The notes under the pieces were generated by a model. That model worked only from the letters and a program-made list of their open reading frames with translations. It was not told where the DNA came from and did not search any database. The translations under genes and the position numbers were made by a program. Below, piece after piece: positions 32,629 through 43,557 of a stretch of DNA of 64,000 nt. Numbering within the stretch: the first letter of the stretch is position 1; each line of letters starts with the position of its first letter. The stretch lies in contig CM042179.1 in assembly GCA_023376005.1 (NCBI GenBank), positions 20,348,458-20,412,457 on the forward strand. The letters run 5' to 3'. The DNA is from Doryteuthis pealeii (lineage: Eukaryota; Mollusca; Cephalopoda; Myopsida; Loliginidae).

Positions 32629-32959
32629 GGGGGAGAGATCATATGTATCTAATTTTATGAATATAAAATATTATTTTTAGATTCTGGAAATACTCTTGCA
32701 ATCGCTTCCTAACCTGTGGGGTGTACATTAAAATAACTAAGCCTATATTACAGTGTATTTAATCTTTTTATTTTTATTTTCGCGGCCCAACTTTTAAAGA
32801 TTTACTTTTCACTACGTATTTTTATCTTTCGATCCAATTCATTTATTTCGCGACCCACAGAAAGGTTGGGAAAAATACTTTAAAAACCTCTGTTCAAGAA
32901 GATCGGAAATTTATTGACATAGGGAAAAATAATCTTTTAACTGACAAAATGATCCAACC

Positions 32960-33222
32960 ATTTAAGTATTTACCCAGTTCACCACACGTAGAATGTGACA
33001 CAAGGTTGGGGTATCCATCGACAATTGAACACACTATTCAGTAATAATGAGCCTGCAAGACTAGCGTGCTAACCATTACACCATGATGGGTAGCCCTTTT
33101 TTACCCGACCCGTTCGCCATAGGTCGGATGTGATACAAGGTCGAAAGTATGGGGCATCCTGTGAGGATCGAACTCACTACCCAGTAGTAATAGATCTGCA
33201 TGATTAGTTTGATATGATCTAT
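32960..33222 (-). mobile_element. Two adjacent SINE-C copies (block copy 2)
   Basis: Counterparts of 27475-27726. Here the heads are more canonical (CTAACCATTACACCATG; GGTCGAAAGTATGGGGCATC; GAGGATCGAAC). Confidence 0.65.
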
Positions 33223-33429
33223 GTCAATAAATTTCCGATCATTTTGACCAGAGGTTTTTTAAAGTATTGATAACCATTACTCTACAAACATTATCGAACC
33301 AAGTCTTTCACCACGACGTGCCTAAATTATCGTTGTTAAAGACGAAACCAGAAGGCATATGAAATGATAATACTATAAGGAACAGTATAACATTTAATTT
33401 TTGGATTTTACTCATTAAATCATATAATT

Positions 33430-33770
33430 TATATTATCTGCATTATTCGGACTATTGTCCCCATCTTCATTGTTATTTGTACAACGTTTCGGCCGATATG
33501 CCCTCTTCCGGTATTTCTTGTCGGACTCGGGAACCTTCTCGGACTCGGAAACCTTCTTTTCGAACTCGGGAACCTTCTTGTCGTAATCGGGAGCCATCAC
33601 GGAACTTCGAACTTAACCCTTTATTTAGTCTACGACAATAAAATACCGAAGAAGGCCGGAGGCATATCGACCGAAACGTTGTACAAATGACAATGAAGAC
33701 GAGGACAATAGTCCGAATAATGCAGATAATACTAATCATCAAGCCTCATCTCAAACATTCAGAGAAATAT
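33430..33770 (-). mobile_element. Foldback element F (block copy 2)
   Basis: The counterpart of 27934-28250. The 21-bp internal repeat is readable as about four units, and inverted termini occur at 33444-33515 and 33640-33725. Confidence 0.75.
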
Positions 33771-34225
33771 GATATAATTTAATCATTAAAAATCAATCGA
33801 TTTGTGGAAATCGTCATAACTAAGTACAATAAGTCTTAAGACATGCGCTGTTTAAATATCACTCGGATTCCGAATCAAATATTTCTTTTTAATTTAGAAT
33901 TAATTGTAAAGATATCTGAATTTTTTTGAGAACTAAATAAAGCCATGAAAATGTTTCAAACCAAGTTGTACCTTAAAAAAACAAAACAATACTATCTTAA
34001 ATGTAAGCCAAAAAGAAATTAGAATACGAAAAATGTTACATTTTTCATTCTTAGTTTCTTTTTATTGTTACATTTTTATAGGGCAAAAAGAGAATAAATT
34101 AAACGAATATATTTCCTATTATTATAACCCAACAGGCGAGGAAAAACTAACCTTTAGAAAAATAAAGTTGTTTCAAACCACTCATGAGTTGAGGGTTACA
34201 TTTTTAAAATAATGTTTTAAATGTA

Positions 34226-34347
34226 GGTGTTTGCCCACGCGTATGATGTGACACAAGGCCGCAAGTATGGGGCAAATATCGAGGATCGAACTTGCCATTC
34301 AGAAGTAATGGATCAGTCAGTCTAGTTTGCTAACCATTTCACCGCGA
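34226..34347 (-). mobile_element. SINE-C (block copy 2)
   Basis: The counterpart of 28733-28852. Confidence 0.75.
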
Positions 34348-34846
34348 TGGAAAACAGTTTCAAAACTCTCACGAGTTTAAGGTTACATCTTTTTAGATAA
34401 TATTTTAGTGTAAACAAAAAACATTTCATAAAATAAACGAACATTGTAATATATGAAATATCAACGATCTTCTTTTTAATTTATTAGAATCTTGTCTAAG
34501 TTATTTTCCTCTCATCCAGTCCCTTACTCCTGTCTCCTCCCTATCTCTCTCACTTCTTGTAAAGTAAGCCTAATGAGTCAGAGAATATCTATCTAGGTTT
34601 CTCCTAACGGATCATCAGGATAATTCTGACTCTATAAACAATATATATATATATATTGTCACGGATAATCTATTGTCCGCGCGCGTCCTTAACCCTCCCC
34701 ATCCCTATGGGGTTGCTTAGAACGACGCCAGTAGTACCAGGAAAAAAGTTGAAGACAGCAACAGACTGCAGGGAAGATCTCTCCCCCCCCTCTATGATAC
34801 CCTCCCGAGAAGAAGCCCACTAGTTAAATAGGGCACAGAAAAAAAT

Positions 34847-35427
34847 ATCCGAATAATGTCACAACAGAAACCCCTCAAGAAAAAAAAGGAAAAAAGATAA
34901 AACCTCAAAAAATTATGTGACGAATAGAAAAGGAAAGAAATCATTTCTTATTCAATATCAAGACAGCCAGACGGAAGATATAGGCGGAATTCTCGTCGGA
35001 TATATCCCGAGAATGTATAACAGAATAGGAACCAAATTATAAGCTAAGTACCTTTATCCGTCATTGAAAATTTATAATATCAACCTTCCTTGAATCTTTC
35101 ATGTTGTTATATGTTTTGAATTAGCCATTACACTTAAAAGAAAGTTAAAGCAACGCCTATCGCGTCGTCCCCTCAAGAACTTTTGCCGGCGCCCGATATG
35201 GTAGAATATCATATCCTAATGAACCGGTTCTCCCAACCGGTTCGCATCCGTTTACCACCCTGCCCATTTGTGGAAAATCAATAAAATTAATTTGTAAAAT
35301 AATATTCTGCCTTATGTTGTTCTTCTGCCAATGCATTCATATGAATTCATCTCTCATTTCCTTTTTTTGGTCTCTCTCTGATGAAAAACCCAGCGTTTCA
35401 CACGCTTGAACTTTGACGAACATAACA
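34847..35427. other. Intergenic, nothing recognised
   Basis: Contains a small self-complementary stretch (GAACCGGTTCTCCCAACCGG near 35221) but no gene or element I can name. Confidence 0.45.
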
Positions 35428-35436
35428 ATATATATA

Positions 35437-35480
<44 letters not shown>
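35428..35480. repeat. (TA)n microsatellite
   Basis: Preceded by TTTGACGAACATAACAA, the same flank that precedes the TA tract at 36813, so the two tracts belong to copies of one repeat. Confidence 0.95.
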
Positions 35481-35482
<2 letters not shown>

Positions 35483-35829
35483 TGATAGCCTTCTTCTGTG
35501 AAGAAGTGGCAATTTCTACAAAGTTCGATTATGAGCACGCAAGTAGCTCAGAAGTCCAGCTTTGCTTTTACACGCTCTGTCGCCAAAAAGACACGTCAGA
35601 CCTCCGCTTTTACTCGTACACACACATGTTTTTCCCGTGGTCGTCTGTCACCATGGGACCGCATATGACTCAAGAGATATTGTGTATCGGGTGTACGGAT
35701 GTGGAAAGTTATTTTTCTTGTTAAAACAAAAGTGCGTCAGTTAATTTTTTATAATATCCAAATACATTTTTTATATGAAAGGATGTCACATTTTAAGCCC
35801 CATAGAAATATATCTGTCTAAATTTGACC
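35481..35829. other. Unclassified segment with moderate GC
   Basis: A GC-richer stretch (35485-35720) with an open frame whose N-terminal part is TA-repeat translation. The remaining 80 codons match nothing I know. It could be a fragment of a mobile element. Confidence 0.3.
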
Positions 35830-35955
35830 GTTGTACACTCCGACCTTCTTCAGATGTCTTTTGTTGTAGTGGGTAACCTTCAGTTAATTTCGAAAAGAAC
35901 TCTTTTATTTAACCCAAAATGAGTAGACTATTCTCATTCTGCTATTCATACCTTG
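35830..35955 (-). mobile_element. Foldback element F, degraded fragment
   Basis: GACCGTTGTACACTCCGACC, CTTCTTCAGATG and TCTTTTATTTAACCCAAAAT followed by GACTATTCTCATTCTG resemble the order in element F (1850-2030). Confidence 0.4.
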
Positions 35956-36163
35956 AAATGTCTTATATCAGTTAATAGTCATTCTTATTCATAGTGTCAC
36001 TTTTAATGAGCCGACTCTGACAACCAAGAGGAATTTGTCAAATGTTAAGAACAAAGACTTCACCATGATGAAATATACATAGCTAACTTAATGTTATTGT
36101 AAGCTATATCTATGTTCTTCACAAGCCTCAACTTGTGAGTAAACCAAGATGTGGACAATACTC
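35956..36163. other. Intergenic
   Basis: Nothing recognised before the MITE. Confidence 0.5.
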
Positions 36164-36371
36164 GGTTATTTCCTATAAGTCTAACATAAACAAAGGGGAA
36201 CCACTCTTGACTGATAAATTATTTATTTATTTATTGATCTACTAGGAAAAAAGAAGACGGGGTTAGGGTTTAGGGTTAGGGTTTAGGGTTAGTTTAATGG
36301 GAAAATAAATAAATAATTTATCAGTCAAGAGTGGTTCCCCCTTGTTTATGTTAGACTTATAGGAAATAACC
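36164..36371. mobile_element. MITE-T copy 1, TTAGGG core, 8-bp target duplication
   Basis: Inverted termini begin GGTTATTTCCTATAAGTCTA. The arms are complementary over about 70 nt (AAGGGG...CCCC, ACTCTTGACTGATAAATTAT). The loop carries GGGTTAGGGTTTAGGGTTAG telomere-like repeats (36259-36294). The flanks are CAATACTC on both sides (36156-36163 and 36372-36379), an exact 8-bp target site duplication. No coding capacity. The 8-bp duplication and GG termini fit a Merlin-like or related DNA-transposon superfamily, but this is only a suggestion. Confidence 0.9.
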
Positions 36372-36664
36372 CAATACTCATCATCATAATTATCATGAAT
36401 AATTGATAGCACAGATTCCCTTGATTCTCTTTCACCATCCGTCCCTCTCAGCCATCACTCTCGACGGGTCTTCTAAACGGCATCCAGTGTTCGCACAGTG
36501 TAAGTCTTTGTTAGTCAACCAGTCCATATGTAAAAATCTACATGAGAACATTGTTCCAGCAGTGTACAGTATATCCTATTCGTCTTGGAATTCACTTTAT
36601 GGTCCAGGGAATCCAGAAAGACCCACGCAAGACGACATTACTCATGTCGTACGGTGGTTTGGTT
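36372..36664. other. Intergenic; weak SINE-C-tail similarity
   Basis: GATTCTCTTTCACCATCC and GGCATCCAGTGTTCG weakly resemble 17010-17060. The open frames across it are not gene-like. Confidence 0.3.
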
Positions 36665-36808
36665 CGGTTTGGTTTGGTTTACTTTGTTTTACGGCATATC
36701 AACCTCAGCAGGTTATTTGATGCCGATAAAGTTTGAAATAAATTAATTGTCAATGATACTCAATTTTTTTTAATAAACTCATGTTTTTCTATTTAATTTG
36801 ACGAACAT

Positions 36809-36859
<51 letters not shown>

Positions 36860-37175
36860 AAAGTCGTCGGTGCGGCCTAAAGTTGGTATCAGCCAATCAG
36901 CGAGGGAGTCTATCCCCTTTTCAATAGCGATAGACCAAGGAGATTGGGTTGGCATCTGAGGTGGAGCGCCACACCTACCATCAGCTCCTTACTTTACCCC
37001 ACAGATCCCTATGCTACTCATACGCTGAGTGGGTGCTCCACATTCCCCAAACCTCCAGAACTGGAACCTCACCATCAGATAGTTTAACATCATTCCCAGG
37101 ACATGAAAAACCTCAGTCACTACCTTCTAACACCCATATGATAAAAAGGGTTGGGGCTTGCCATAAGGGCAATAG
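36665..37175 (+). mobile_element. Repeat R3, copy 2, interrupted by TA tract and SINE-B
   Basis: The left part (36665-36812) has GTTTTACGGCATATCAACCT and a conserved T-rich stretch. The right part (37030-37175) has GTGCTCCACATTCCCCAAAC and AAAAAGGGTTGGGGCTTGCC. In copy 1 (785-1180) these parts are joined by about 60 bp. Here a TA tract and a minus-strand SINE-B lie between them. Confidence 0.65.
36813..37029 (-). mobile_element. SINE-B with (TA)n, nested in R3
   Basis: The TA tract (36813-36854) is followed by the SINE-B tail on the minus strand (AAAGTCGTCGGTGCGGCC, TCAGCCAATCAGCGAGGGAG, CATCAGCTCCTTACTTTACC) to CATACGCTGAG. The head is missing, so this copy is 5'-truncated as in reverse-transcription insertions. 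Confidence 0.8.
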
Positions 37176-37954
37176 AGTTGGACATCGTACGGCGAAGAGG
37201 ATTTGTACGACATAATAAGACACCGTACCGCCCGACGAAATGATATCACGCACGGAAGAGATTTACTACAACAAACTTGTGACTGCACTGCATCTAAATT
37301 TTAATCCACAACAAAACTGTGAGTACCAGAAATTTATTTAAAACTGAATCATTTAAATGGCGATATTAACAACTTTTACTTCAAACTGACCGCAGCTTGC
37401 CCCCACCCCCTAATTTTGCAGACATTGACGCAGAAATCAAGTCCCAGATAATAGAGGGTTGTAAATCTGACAGGAGACGCGGAAAAGGAGTTTACTATTG
37501 ACGTCAGTTGCTGTTATTCAAACCAACAGTAGACTAACTAAGTACAACTGAAGCAGTGTCCAAGACAGTTGGTATTTATAGAAATCAAGAATAGTCCATT
37601 CATGCATTTGGGTGATTCCATTCCCTGAGTTCTGATTAGCTGCTTGGTTTCTATGATATTGTGGAGTTTTATAAATACCCTGTCAGTCTGCAGTAGGATT
37701 GCAACGAGACGGGTTTGTATTGAATTACAACCGCTCGTTGCCGTGTCTTACCAATTCGACGGTAATTGGAACTTAGCTTGATTATTCTTCATTTACCAAC
37801 ATCAATACTACCCTACAGAAACTATTGCAACTTACCAGAACATTACAGCTATTGATCTCGCAGGTTCAATGAATGATTGAACCTCACCACTCTGGTAACA
37901 TTAATCCCATTAGTGTCAAAGCAAAGAGTCAGTAACCCCGAAATCAACCACAAT
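37176..37954 (+). other. Possible LTR/leader upstream of gag remnant
   Basis: GC-richer than surroundings. A TATA-like TTATAAAT (37669-37676) is followed by CAGTCTGCAGTAGGATTGC and a stretch that could be R-U5 of an LTR. It lies upstream of the gag-like remnant at 37955. No matching second LTR was found, so this is conjecture. Confidence 0.3.
37669..37676 (+). promoter_or_regulatory. TATA-box-like sequence
   Basis: TTATAAAT within TGGAGTTTTATAAATACC, positioned upstream of the gag-like remnant. Suggestive of an LTR promoter only. Confidence 0.3.
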
Positions 37955-38250
37955 ATTGCCAACAGAAACAAAACTGTCATAACTGTGGTGGCACATGGTC
38001 ACACCCTGATAGCCAATAGAGTAGAATCCTTTTTCTTTTCTACCATTTTCTGCCTGAATGTAGGCAGTCGCTGCCGGCACCCCGACCAATGACCCAACCG
38101 CAACTTTCAAAAAGATACAATCAGAAACCTTACAGGGGGATACACCACCTCAAAGATGATAAATCGGGTAGTGAGATCGAATTTGTGTACAAAGCAGCCA
38201 ACAAGGACAAACCCTACCACACTTCTACGTCATCTTTAGAGCGACTCATC
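37955..38250 (+). pseudogene. gag nucleocapsid remnant of an LTR retrotransposon
   Basis: The frame CHNCGGTWSHPDS (from about 37976) is the first zinc-knuckle-like C-x2-C-GG-x-W-x-H segment typical of mollusc Gypsy-type gag. It is followed by a stop (37999 region TAG). A shifted frame resumes further on with residues resembling the gag-protease junction (GSEIEFVYKAA). No protease, RT or integrase follows. It is a broken gag fragment. It is immediately followed by the LINE-X remnant. Confidence 0.45.
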
Positions 38251-38329
38251 AAGTATTGAACTTTCTAGCTGACTTACTGCCAACATACTTCCCAAAGCAG
38301 ACCTTGAACGATAGCCCCCAAAGTCCCAA

Positions 38330-38662
38330 ATGGTAGAGAAGCAGAACCCCACAAAGAAGCAACTATATGATCACCTGCCCATCCCCCATCTCATAAACCA
38401 TCCGGGTGAGACGGACTAGGCATGCAGGACACTGCTGGAGAAGCGGGGACAAGCTCATAAGCGACATTCTCCTGTGGAAGCCAACACATGTGTATGCTAA
38501 CGTAGGACGCCCACTAAGGACACATTGACCAACTATGCGAGGATTTGGGATGCTGCGCAGAGGATCTCCCAGGGGCAATGAATGATAGGGAAGGTTAGCG
38601 AGAGATTGTCATGGATATCCGTGCTACATGCGCGACATGATGATGATGATGATGATGATGGT
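38330..38662 (+). pseudogene. LINE-X ORF2 C-terminus with (GAT)n tail
   Basis: Translated pieces KKQLYDHLPI, CRTLLEKRGQAHKRHSPVEA and MIGKVSERL follow the expected order of the LINE-X C-terminal region (QLYGHLPPI, HCWRSxDELISD, MNDREGWRER), with several stops and frameshifts. It ends with ATGCGCGACATGATGATG and a (GAT)n run (38637-38660), the same tail type as at 3655-3676. Confidence 0.6.
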
Positions 38663-39327
38663 TAACTATTAACGGTGGTTTCATCATTGTCAAGTGATCT
38701 TGGAAAATATTTGCCGCAAATAATAAGTATATGAATTTAAGCAAATTTTTGAAGTTAACCAAAATTTTCAAACTTGCAAACTATCAGGCATCATTAGACC
38801 CGTTAGGGGTTTGCTAAAAATACCAAATTCAATGTTATTTTATTAATTTTCGATAGTGTTACAGTTTTTTTTTAATAGCGCGTTGTCTTGAGTTAAAAAT
38901 TATTTACAAGTTCTTTGCTTTCTACTCTAAAAGAATCGGACCCCCTCTACCATCAACACTATTTTCTTTTGATATCAAAACAGCTGTTTTATTTTTAACT
39001 TTAAAAATGTTTGTTTGCTTTTTCAATTAGGTCAATTAAATAAACTCTTTTGAAAAAACACTGGTATTTGTAATACTTACAAATGTTGATATTAAGGGGA
39101 AGCAACATTAATACCAATAACAACAAGTACTTATTAGACATTGCATATGCCCCTGGGGGATAAAAATCAGTGACACACTTTAAAAATATAATCCACTTAA
39201 CAAGACACACAATATTCTCATAAAAATAAAATATTTTACAACTGTTTATAATTGCTTTGCCGATTTAGTAAAGAATTTCTTTCAAGACAGATATATTCTA
39301 GAACAGATCTCTAATGAACGATTTAAT
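38663..39327. other. AT-rich intergenic
   Basis: No gene or element recognised. Confidence 0.5.
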
Positions 39328-39843
39328 GGTAGAATATCTATCGATTCTAATAAATAGGGTCAATTTAGCTCAGCCGGTAGAGGACAAGGAATCACAAGGT
39401 TCCTGGTTCGATATCGGCCCTCGCCAACTCAGCGTGTGAGTAATACAAGGATATGTGCGGTAAAGTGAGGAGCTGATAAGTTCCAGCTCAGACGCTAAAA
39501 TAATATCCTTGGTCTAGCGCTTGTGAAAAGGGGATCGACTCCCTCGTTGTCTGGCTGATACCGACATTAGGTCGCTCCGATGACTTTACTTAGTTTTACT
39601 AATGAATAGGGGGGATATCTATAAATTCTTATAAATTGGTATAATATCTATCGATTTTAATAAATAGGTAGAATACAATATTGATTCTTATAAATATCGG
39701 TAGAATACAATATTGATTCTTATAAATATCGGGAATATCTGTTGATTTTATTAAATAGGTGGAATATCGATTCTAATAAATTGGTAGAATATTTATCAAT
39801 TCTAATAAATTGGTAGAATATCTATTGATTCTAATAAATATAT
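39328..39843. repeat. 29-30-bp AT-rich minisatellite, interrupted by SINE-B
   Basis: The unit is close to GGTAGAATATCTATCGATTC plus TAATAAAT. One unit (39328-39357) is followed by the SINE-B and then about eight diverged units (39600-39843). A further short run lies at 39958-40015. The array predates the SINE insertion. Confidence 0.8.
39358..39596 (+). mobile_element. SINE-B inserted in minisatellite
   Basis: The head GGGTCAATTTAGCTCAGCCG keeps A and B boxes (GGTTCGATATCGG). The body and 3' end (CTGATACCGACATTAGGTCG, GATGACTTTACTTAG) are complete but diverged, with a small internal deletion. Confidence 0.8.
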
Positions 39844-40015
39844 TTAAGAAATGGATATAAAATAACCTACTCGAGTTTCATCGTCTGAATCGTCAGGGTT
39901 ACATCCGCTGAATTAATCGAATTTTCGATTAATATCAGTTGATACCACATCTGTCTGTTGGAATATTCTAATAAATAGGTAGAATATCTATCGATTCTAA
40001 TAAATAGAAGAAATA

Positions 40016-40695
40016 TCCATTGGTTTCCAATATTCGTCGACTTTCTGCAGCATGTCGGCACCTATGCCAATAGAAGAGTCATCGACCGCCAAGCATAACT
40101 TCTTGTCTGAAACTTGTGACATTCAACCATTTAGGATAATATAGATTTAATTTGGTGATATGCTGATTAGTAAGGGTCAAATTTTTGACATTAGTTAAAA
40201 TATCTGTCTTAGGTTTTACAGTCTGCACACAAATATGCAGAAACACTCGAAAAAAAAATCCCAATCGCAAGAAACTAGTTGCTTTTTCATTGTGAATTGA
40301 GAATTGAGAATTGAGAAATAGATTCTACTTTAGAAGGGAAAGGAAAAATTCCAGCAGAATTGATATGGTGACCAAAGAAAATGACTTTTGATTGTCTAAA
40401 TTCACAATTTATTAGGCTGATTGTAACTCCAAACTTTTGAAAAAAGCTCAAAAACGAGTTGTACTTGTTGGATATGTTTCTAGACAAAGGAGCTCTCTAT
40501 GAGAACACATAGGCACTGCTGCAATTTAAGCTGTACAATACGAGGTCAATAAATCTCTAGAAAGACTACTATTAACCCAAAAGGTGTTTTAATCGAAGTC
40601 TTTGAAATGTATTTGGGCTCAACTGGAATTTGATGGTAGACCGTGATAAGGGTCTAATTTACTTATCTCGGGTCCTGAATGTTACATCATAGATT
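40016..40695. other. Intergenic
   Basis: A short GAATTGAGAATTGAGAATTG run near 40292. The frame upstream of 40695 on the minus strand could be remnant LTR-element coding (EFRQSKVIFFGHHI at about 40350-40400 resembles the KVxFLGHxI motif found after the RT core of Gypsy-type pol), but it is short. Confidence 0.35.
40287..40487 (-). pseudogene. Possible Gypsy-type pol fragment after RT core
   Basis: The minus frame contains KFGVTISLINCEFRQSKVIF followed by FGHHINSAGI. Gypsy RT domains end with a segment of the type L...KC.F....v.FLGH.is..GI. The order and spacing fit (L-I-N-C-E-F, then K-V-I-F-F-G-H-H-I, then G-I). Upstream on the minus strand (40490-40620) are residues compatible with RT (for example the AVxRxxTLPA-like motif is not intact). 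Only about 60 codons are recognisable and no catalytic YxDD motif is visible. A dead remnant. Confidence 0.5.
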
Positions 40696-40736
40696 TTGGA
40701 GAATAGGTTAACAGTCTGGTTCAGTAATAGAGTTGA

Positions 40737-41320
40737 ATGCTATATAATCGTCACATGCATGCCAATTGCCTTCACTTTTGGGTTTCAGGTGCAAAGGAGA
40801 AACTGGACAATTTCCACCTCAAATGCCTACGCCGCATTCTACGCATACGCTGGCAAAGTGCCCAACACAGACGTGCTGAAACGAGCAAACATAAGCAGCA
40901 TACCCGCCATCATCTGCGAGAGGCGCCTGCGTTGACTTGGTTACGTTAGGAGGATGGACAAAGACCGCATCCCCAAAGACCTACTGTATGGAGAATTAGT
41001 AGAGGGCACCCGACCGGTAGGAAGACCACGCCTGCGCTTTAAAGATGTCTGCAAGAGGGACATGAAGTCATGCCACATCGACACCAACACATGGGAGGCT
41101 TGTGCAGAAGACCGTACGACCTGGCACCTCCTAGTCAAACAAGGAACGAAAAGGAGTGAAAAAGACGGGAAAGAAGCCGCCGCAGAAAAAAGAGCCATAA
41201 GGAAGGAGATACAACAGCATCTCCAGCAAGCATCACCGTTTTGTTTAAAAATTGGTCTGTTCAGCCACTTGTGCAGTTGCAGATTTTTTTAAAGTGGACA
41301 CTACGCCATCGTCTTTAGTA
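40737..41320 (+). pseudogene. LINE-Y ORF2 C-terminal region and 3' end
   Basis: Frame 1 gives KEKLDNFHLKCLRRILRIRW (up to about 40850). After a frameshift comes VPNTDVLKRANISSI and then ERRLR, a stop (40933-40935, TGA where TGG of the WLGH motif is expected), LGYVRRMDKDRIPKDLLYGE, GRPRLRFKDVCKRDMK, CAEDRTTWHLLVKQG and finally IGLFSH. This is the ordered C-terminal part of the same LINE family as 21451-22024. It is inactivated by at least one frameshift and one nonsense change. The 3' end GTGGACACTACGCCATCG (41293 on) is also found at 4357. Confidence 0.8.
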
Positions 41321-41780
41321 GATGTCAACACAAATACAGTTTTTGCAACGTTCAATTCTTCTGGTGCTTGCTGATGAGAACGGTTTTGAAGAGGAGGGGC
41401 TGCTAGTAGCAATGTTGTGTATGATGGGGTGGGGTAGTATTTTTGTAAAAGGACGGTTTTGTAATACTGTCAAACACCTCCGTATTAGGGCACAAGTGAA
41501 TTGCATCATAAATGGATGTTAATATCATAACATTCATCTTAAGATTTGTAGTATCTTGTTATCCTATTAAGAGTAGACACTTATCCCATATACACTACTG
41601 GTGGTAGTGAACACCGCCTATTTTATGATTGGTAATAATAATTATAATATAGATACGCCATGACACTTTCTTAACACGTGTTCTTACTCGATAAGCTCTA
41701 AGAGTTTATCTGCAGCCATCATTAATACAAACAGAAGATATTGAGGATGACGAGAAAACCAATAACTGAAAATAAAGGAA
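41321..41780. other. Intergenic
   Basis: No recognised feature. A 66-codon plus frame (41322-41522) overlaps a minus frame of similar length; neither shows a domain. Confidence 0.4.
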
Positions 41781-42770
41781 AGTTTGACCGGTGAAATTTT
41801 GAATTTTGACTTTTACAACAAAGTGATGACAAAATGGATTTGATGGCTAAAAGCGCTCAGATTTTACGTTGATGGAAAAACATTGCACTTTTAAGAGTTC
41901 ATTAAAGGCGACAACCAGCACAGGGCGGCACAATGTAGAGTAAGAGAAAACGTGCTCTACTATTGCATATAGCAAGACTATCCGTGTAGGAGATGTTTTC
42001 GACATTACCAAATACGGATAAGTATCAAGACTATGACGTGGCTGTAAATGTACTAAACAACTACTTCGTACCACGAGAAAATTAATCTACCTCAAAGCGA
42101 ATGCTTCACGCGGCTAAGTCTAAAATAGAAGATTGGCGACAATTCGCCAAACCTTCGCGGAAAATTGTCATCAACTGGAATTACGGTAAGGAGACTGACA
42201 ACCGCATCAGGGATTCTATATTGTGGAATTGTATGTTGGTGTATATCAAATACCGACTGCTGGAAGAAAAAGACCAGCAAACATCCGAACAACCCATAGA
42301 ACTGCCCGCACCGTCTGAAGAAACAGTCACAAATGAACGCTTTATGTTTAAATACGGAGAATAGTGTAAAAGCTGAAAATACCAGAACACACAAACAAGC
42401 AAGCACAAATAGCGTGTGGGGCGATTGAGCACTTCGGAAGAGACATTCAATGTCCAGCCGATGGAAAAAATGCTACAAATACGGCAGGTGCAAAACCAGA
42501 CAGGTAAACAGACGACTATATAGAAGGCCTGAACGACGATTATGCCTATAAAATTGGCCACGTGGAGACTGGCAAGATGACACTCAACGTCAGAGGCATG
42601 CCACCAAAAATACGAGTTGATTCAGGCGCGAGTGTAAATACTGTTAGTAGAAAGACGTGGGCCGAACAAAAGACAAAATGTATGATCAACAAGGGTGGAT
42701 CAACGAAGACAGCTTATAGATTAACAGCAAACATTTTCATGGGTTTCGAAAAAGATTAGAACGGAGATCA
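41781..42770 (+). pseudogene. Gypsy-type gag-protease remnant
   Basis: Ordered fragments: ALLLHIARLSV, a stop, EMFSTLPNT and VAVNVLNNYFVPREN (41950-42080), typical of gag capsid; ETDNRIRDSILWN and YRLLEE (42190-42270); a zinc-knuckle-like CPADGKKCYKYGRC (42450-42495); then an open frame with KIRVDSGASVNTVSRKTW (42600-42660). DSGA is the catalytic motif of retropepsin-like proteases. Several stops and frameshifts interrupt the series, and no RT or integrase follows. A dead LTR-retrotransposon remnant, distinct in sequence from the gag at 52440-53765. Confidence 0.7.
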
Positions 42771-43370
42771 CTAGTGATAGAGTCAGAGGTAAATAATTAG
42801 GATTATAAAATGTATGTCTTGAACTTCCTTCAGGAATGGAGTGATTCGGAGGTTGAGAAAGAAAAAAAAATGAGTCCTGTATAATGAAAGAAAAGATAAT
42901 GAGAGAATATGAGAACGACAATAAATTGAAAGCTTGTAGGGAAGAGAATGGACAGAAAGTTAATGTGTCGAATAACAGACATATTTTGTATTGAGTCCGA
43001 CGAAAGGATTATATGTTACTTGAGGTGAATTAAAGAATGACGAATTACAGGTAGGCTTATGTTGTGGCAAAGGAGGACAGCCATGACCAGGCTGTTCCGA
43101 AAACATTGATCCCTTTGGAAGGATCAGTGCATTTCAACCTCGGAGTAAATGTCTTGTGTAGTGGAGATGCACATAAAGAATTGCCACCTGGGGTAGCGAA
43201 TTAGGGTCGACCCCTAAACTAAGAACCGAACCCGGGGGAGTGAGGATATCAATAGGAGAAAAGTTTAGAAGGACCGCATAGCAAGCAGTTAGAAAAAATT
43301 GGGAGGAAATTAATCCTTTTAAAAATGAATAGAAAGATTGGTATGATTATTTGATTGATAAAGAAGATTA
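42771..43370. other. Intergenic, nothing recognised
   Basis: Purine-rich plus strand. It may be further decayed retroelement but nothing is identifiable. Confidence 0.4.
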
Positions 43371-43557
43371 GGTTATTTCCTATAAGTCAAACATAAACAA
43401 AGGGGAACCACTCTTGACTGATAAATTATTTATTTTCCCATTAAATTAACTCTAAACCCTAACCCTAACTTATTTTTTCCTAGTAGATTAATAAATAAAT
43501 AATTTATCAGTCAAGAGTGGTTCCCCTTTGTTGATGTTAGACTTATAGGAAATAACC
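43371..43557. mobile_element. MITE-T copy 2, 8-bp target duplication
   Basis: Ends GGTTATTTCCTATAAGTC and its complement. The core is in reverse orientation (CTCTAAACCCTAACCCTAAC). Both flanks are GAAGATTA (43363-43370 and 43558-43565). Confidence 0.9.

Larger units (their letters stand above)
29614..34846. repeat. 5.2-kb block, direct copy 2
   Basis: The second copy of 24085-29352, with the same element order: SINE-B (29815-30062), SINE-A (30115-30343), minisatellite (30445-30902), microsatellite (32556-32628), SINE-C pair (32960-33222), element F (33430-33770) and SINE-C (34226-34347). The minisatellite here carries a different 1-bp indel in almost every unit, unlike the near-perfect array in copy 1. 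Confidence 0.95.

Noticed and set aside
35360..35412. CTGATGA...GTTTCACACGC as another hammerhead
   Set aside because: The GAAA strand falls on the wrong strand relative to CTGATGA and no stem II can be drawn.
35413..35724. 103-codon plus ORF as a gene
   Set aside because: The first quarter is TA-repeat translation and the rest shows no domain or start context; left as unclassified.
36241..36300. TTAGGG repeats as a true telomere or a telomere-fusion point
   Set aside because: Only a few mixed TTAGGG/TTTAGGG units, always inside a bounded inverted-repeat element with target duplications.
42092..42561. Minus-strand ORFs of 104-126 codons opposite the gag remnant
   Set aside because: Antisense shadows of the plus-strand gag fragments, which carry the recognisable motifs.
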